Notes under the pieces: generated by a model
Seen by the model: the letters and a program-made list of their open reading frames with translations, nothing else
Told to the model about the DNA's origin: nothing
Databases searched by the model: none
Assembly (NCBI RefSeq): GCF_014212355.1
Contig: NZ_JACKXD010000005.1
Coordinates: forward strand, 227,165-291,164
DNA from: Halobellus ruber
GTDB lineage: Archaea; Halobacteriota; Halobacteria; Halobacteriales; Haloferacaceae
Direction of reading: 5' to 3'
Length of the DNA: 64,000 nucleotides
Shown: positions 61,170 through 64,000 of the stretch, in pieces
Layout of the letters: every line of letters begins with the position of its first letter
Position numbering within the stretch: position 1 is the first letter of the stretch
Translations under genes and position numbers: made by a program

Positions 61170-62201
61170 ATGCCACAAGACGATCTCGAGAGCCTGCCCG
61201 GCGTCGGTCCAGCTACCGCAGACAAGCTAACCGAAGCGGGGTTCGAGAGCTACCAGGCGATCGCCGTCGCGAGCCCAGGGGAGATGTCGAACACCGCCGA
61301 CGTGGGGGAGTCGACCGCTGCGGACATCATCAACGCCGCCCGCGACGCCGCCGACGTCGGCGGGTTCGAGACCGGCTCGACCGTTCTGGAACGCCGCGAG
61401 GAGATCGGCAAGCTCTCGTGGCTGATCCCGGAGGTCGACGACCTGCTGGGCGGCGGAATCGAGACCCAGTCGATCACGGAGGTGTACGGCGAGTTCGGCG
61501 CGGGGAAGTCGCAGGTGACCCACCAGATGGCGGTCAACGTCCAGCTCCCGCCGGAGCACGGCGGCCTCGGCGGCGGCTGTATCTTCATCGACTCCGAAGA
61601 CACCTTCCGGCCCGAACGGATCGACGATATGATCCGCGGGCTCGACGACGAGATCATCGAGGGCATACTGGAGCGCCGCGGGATCGAAGGCACGCCCGGC
61701 GACGACGAGACGATGAAGGCGCTTCTGGACAGCTTCCTCGAACACATCCACGTCGCGAAGGCGTTCAACTCAAATCACCAGATCCTGCTGGCGGAGAAGG
61801 CAAAGGAACTCGCCAAGGACAACGAGGACGCGGAGTTCCCGATCCGGCTGCTCTGTGTGGACTCGCTGACCGCTCACTTCCGCGCGGAGTACGTCGGCCG
61901 CGGCGAACTCGCCGAACGCCAGCAGAAGCTCAACAAACACCTCCACGACCTGATGCGGATCGGCGACCTCTACAACACCGCCGTCCTCGTTACGAACCAG
62001 GTCGCCTCCAACCCCGACTCGTACTTCGGCGACCCGACCCAGCCGATCGGCGGCAACATCCTGGGTCACACTTCGACGTTCCGGATGTACCTCCGGAAGT
62101 CGAAGGGCGACAAGCGGATCGTCCGGCTGGTCGACGCGCCCAATCTCGCTGACGGCGAGGCCGTGATGCGCGTCCAGGACGAGGGGCTGAAGCCGGAATA
62201 G
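61170..62201 (+). CDS. radA: DNA repair and recombination protein RadA
   Basis: RecA/Rad51-family recombinase that forms filaments on single-stranded DNA and exchanges strands. 343 residues from the ATG at 61170: N-terminal helix-hairpin-helix domain ([19 protein letters not shown]), polymerisation motif region, Walker [23 protein letters not shown], Walker [13 protein letters not shown], and L1/L2 loops ([16 protein letters not shown] and [15 protein letters not shown]). No intein is present. Confidence 0.97.
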   Translation: MPQDDLESLPGVGPATADKLTEAGFESYQAIAVASPGEMSNTADVGESTAADIINAARDAADVGGFETGSTVLERREEIGKLSWLIPEVDDLLGGGIETQSITEVYGEFGAGKSQVTHQMAVNVQLPPEHGGLGGGCIFIDSEDTFRPERIDDMIRGLDDEIIEGILERRGIEGTPGDDETMKALLDSFLEHIHVAKAFNSNHQILLAEKAKELAKDNEDAEFPIRLLCVDSLTAHFRAEYVGRGELAERQQKLNKHLHDLMRIGDLYNTAVLVTNQVASNPDSYFGDPTQPIGGNILGHTSTFRMYLRKSKGDKRIVRLVDAPNLADGEAVMRVQDEGLKPE

Positions 62202-62204
62202 AAT

Positions 62205-62270
62205 CCACCTTTTTGCTGCGTCGGGTCGCGCTCCGCGCGACCGCTCCTTGCAAAAAGCTGGATCAAAAAA
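62205..62270 (+). terminator. Terminator-like repeat after radA
   Basis: Four bases past the stop: ccaccttttt, then a GGGTCGCGC-TCC-GCGCGACC type hairpin, then gcaaaaagctggatcaaaaa at 62250-62269. The same arrangement in reverse complement follows the converging iscU gene. T-rich tracts plus hairpins suggest a 3'-end/termination element. Confidence 0.55.
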
Positions 62271-62427
62271 TGCGCCGACTCACGGCCTCCAGAAGAGCAA
62301 GCTCTTTTGTGCCCCCGTTCGCCTTCGGCTTACGGGGACTTCGGCCGTTCGTCGGCGTGAACCGCTCGCTCCGCTCGTGGATGCTCAAGACTGGTGAACC
62401 ATTTACGACGGGTTCCAGAGACCCGGC

Positions 62428-62727
62428 TTACAAAAGGTCAATAACAGCACCAAGAGCAAAACCGGCCCCCAGCGCGAGCGTTGAGTAAACGGCTTCCTTG
62501 GTGGTCGCACGAAAAATACCGGAGAGCATTATTCCGATTGAGCAACCGAAGAGGATGTTATGAACTGCTGTTGTCTCACTTCCGACCGGCCCTGATGATG
62601 CGACAACCTCAACGAAAATGATACCAGCGAAGCCGAGCAGAAAGAGGGCACCGTCTCGCCGTATGTTCCGTTCTTGCCGCTCAATCATACAGAACTGTTG
62701 AAAGGATACTTGGATAGGCTTTGTCAC
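62428..62727 (-). CDS. Small membrane protein, function unknown
   Basis: 99 residues (86 if started at the internal ATG at 62688). Three or so membrane helices: GALFLLGFAGIIFVEVVAS, NILFGCSIGIMLSGI and STLALGAGFALGAVIDL. AT-rich and non-acidic, unlike neighbouring core genes, so probably acquired. The 139-bp transposon-end repeat lies 15 bases upstream of its start. Confidence 0.6.
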   Translation of the reverse strand: MTKPIQVSFQQFCMIERQERNIRRDGALFLLGFAGIIFVEVVASSGPVGSETTAVHNILFGCSIGIMLSGIFRATTKEAVYSTLALGAGFALGAVIDLL

Positions 62728-62741
62728 TCGTTTTGCTAAGT

Positions 62742-62880
62742 TCGCGCGTTCATCTCACGGCTATTTCGTTGCTGTCGAGGCGAAATAAACGACGACCAAC
62801 TGCTGCATACAATCTCTGTATCGGTCACGCCGGTACTGACAGACACCGAGCAGGTGGAAGAGGCTCTGCTGAATAGAGGG
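62742..62880 (+). repeat. 139-bp dispersed repeat, copy 2
   Basis: Differs by one base from 38660-38798. Placed just upstream of the small membrane gene at 62428-62727, perhaps marking how that gene arrived. Confidence 0.75.
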
Positions 62881-63286
62881 CACGTATCGGTCACCGCCAT
62901 TCCCCGAAACGATGGTATGGCGAATCGCTCAAGACAGGTGAACTACCGACCGCGAGCGAACGCAGTGAGCGAGCGGGCCGAGGAAGGGGCAAAGCCCCTG
63001 ACGTAGGCTTTTGGCCAAGCTTTTGCCAGGGAGCGAGCAGGGCGGGACCGGAGGTCCCGCTGGCAGCCGGGCGAAGCCCGGCGACGAAGCGAGCGACCGC
63101 AGCAAAAGGTCGGTACGCACACGTATCGAACAGCTAATTCACAGCGAAACAGCTGAAAATAACGTAGGCATCCGTGAGAAACACGGCGTCCTTGCCCCGG
63201 AGAACTACAGGCTCCTATGATATGGAAAAGAGACTCAACAAGCACAATCCACCGTGAGCGAGGCCGCAGGCCGAGCGAGCGGGTTC
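62881..63286. other. Gene-free stretch with dispersed palindromic repeats
   Basis: No real gene. Contains the 24-base palindromic string also found at 10665-10688 (63040-63063, core gggaccggaggtccc), an adjacent gccgggcgaagcccggc hairpin, and a variant of the string near 42218 (gcgagcgaccgcagcaaaa). The translated frames here have the look of spurious repeat-derived ORFs. Confidence 0.55.
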
Positions 63287-63409
63287 TTTTTGACCCAGCT
63301 TTTTGCGAGGAGGGCGAGACGGCTTCGCCGTCTCACTTCTTCGCGGGCGACTCGCCAGTCGCCCGCGAAGAGGGTGCGCGCCAGCGCACCCGACGAAGTA
63401 AAAAGGTGG
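63287..63409 (-). terminator. Terminator-like repeat after iscU, with three stacked hairpins
   Basis: Reverse complement of the radA 3' element: reading on the minus strand from the iscU stop, ccacctttttacttcgtcgg, then stems gggtgcgc/gcgcaccc, gcgggcgact/agtcgcccgc and gagacggc/gccgtctc, then gcaaaaagctgggtcaaaaa. The three near-perfect hairpins in a row are unusual. Confidence 0.55.
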
Positions 63410-63826
63410 TTAGTCCTCGGTCGTCGTCCGGTCGATCTCCTCGCCCTCGTGGATCTTTGCGCCGTCCTGCGTGACCTGCCGGGCGAGGACGGCGCATTTG
63501 ATCCGCATCGGGGAGATGTCGACGCCCAGCATCTCGGTGATGTCGTCGGTGCCCATCGCTTCGAGTTCCGACAGCGTCATCCCCTGCAGCCGCTCGGAGA
63601 GCATACTCGCCGAGGCCTGGCTGATCGCACACCCGTCGCCGGTGAACGTGACGTACTCGATCGTCTCGTCGTCGTCCGCCAGGCTGACGTTCACCGTGAT
63701 CGTGTCGCCGCAGGAGGGGTTCTCGCCGGTGTGTGAGAAGTCCGGATCCTGCATCTCCCCCTTGTTTCGGGGGTTCTTGTAGTGATCCAGGATCTGCTGC
63801 CGATACATGTCCGAGCCCATTCCCAT
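63410..63826 (-). CDS. IscU/SufU-type iron-sulfur cluster scaffold protein
   Basis: 138 residues from the ATG at 63826; neighbouring ATGs at 63820 and 63856 are alternatives. MYRQQILDHYKNPRNKGEM opening, first Cys in NPSCGDTITV, second in GDGCAISQASASML and third in IKCAVLARQV, with the Asp before the second Cys. This is the U-type (SufU-like) scaffold that assembles Fe-S clusters or relays sulfur. Convergent with radA across the repeat-rich gap. Confidence 0.9.
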   Translation of the reverse strand: MGMGSDMYRQQILDHYKNPRNKGEMQDPDFSHTGENPSCGDTITVNVSLADDDETIEYVTFTGDGCAISQASASMLSERLQGMTLSELEAMGTDDITEMLGVDISPMRIKCAVLARQVTQDGAKIHEGEEIDRTTTED

Positions 63827-64000
63827 AGCTGTCGGCAATAAGTCAGTCCGTCGCAAAAGCGTTCCGCCGCAATCGAGGGTCGCGTTAACTTTGGCATCGA
63901 TTCCACCAGACAGCGAGGGCTTGGAGCCAGGATTCTGCTGTCGTCGGCTCCACGTGACTGAACGTATTTGAAAATGAAGAGGTTCGTCGTTTTACTTCTC
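63827..64000. other. Right edge, no gene identified
   Basis: Upstream region of the Fe-S scaffold gene. No coding frame or RNA gene could be supported in these bases. Confidence 0.4.

Noticed and set aside
62929..63245. Short minus-strand frames in the radA-iscU gap
   Set aside because: They consist of dispersed repeat sequence read in several frames, a known source of spurious haloarchaeal ORFs.

Overview
The window is a chromosomal segment of a halophilic archaeon (class Halobacteria). The evidence is very high GC with strong G/C bias at third codon positions, acidic predicted proteins, archaeal information-processing genes (MCM, RadA, aIF6, aIF1A, RIO1, SRP54/FtsY, prefoldin, thermosome, NMD3-like), twin-arginine lipoproteins, a PGF-CTERM surface protein, and TATA boxes about 25-30 bases before start codons (short or absent leaders). 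A Haloferacales member such as Halorubrum would fit, but genus assignment is my inference.

Layout. 1-3.3 kb: a membrane protein and a secreted propeller-like protein, then malate dehydrogenase. 3.3-10.5 kb: one giant surface protein (7 PKD-like repeats, beta-helix, a cysteine-rich module, PGF-CTERM). 10.5-11.0 kb: tRNA-Arg(UCU) preceded by repeated fragments of its 3' end. 11.1-15.2 kb: UPF0200/UPF0201 pair, DJ-1/PfpI protein, nucleoside-recognition membrane protein and a two-gene MgtE-type transporter. 15.3-19.8 kb: SRP54, FtsY, prefoldin alpha, ribosomal LX, aIF6, L31e, L39e on the minus strand. 19.9-22.0 kb: ECF biotin transporter (bioY, ATPase, EcfT) with a BirA-type operator over its promoter. 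23-29.4 kb: mcm with two mini-inteins, followed by tightly coupled conserved hypotheticals ending in a MinD/ParA ATPase. 29.4-32.1 kb: MTA/SAH deaminase, aIF1A and RIO1.

32.5-39.7 kb is an accessory island of lower GC. It has five copies (one decayed) of an unrecognised 80-bp palindromic repeat. Between successive repeats lie one or a few small genes (membrane protein, DUF3592-like protein, Tat lipoprotein) and a dead tyrosine recombinase; zinc-ribbon proteins, a MazEF-like toxin-antitoxin pair and IS debris follow. The island, with a NhaC antiporter and a universal stress protein, separates aIF1A-RIO1 from the KH-domain gene and thermosome gene that normally follow them in haloarchaea.

42.3-64 kb returns to a mainly core layout: KH protein, hydrolase, thermosome, PHP phosphoesterase, small haloarchaeal proteins, a vanadium haloperoxidase with a disrupted start, an ABC-2 exporter, an XPD-like helicase, a VapBC module destroyed by a frameshift and a 78-bp MITE, NMD3-like protein, HtpX-PspAB, two coupled lipoproteins, RadA, and an IscU/SufU scaffold. 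radA and iscU converge on a 1.2-kb region of dispersed repeats and inverted terminator-like elements.

The strongest candidate for something undescribed is the palindromic-repeat cassette region (32,595-36,408).
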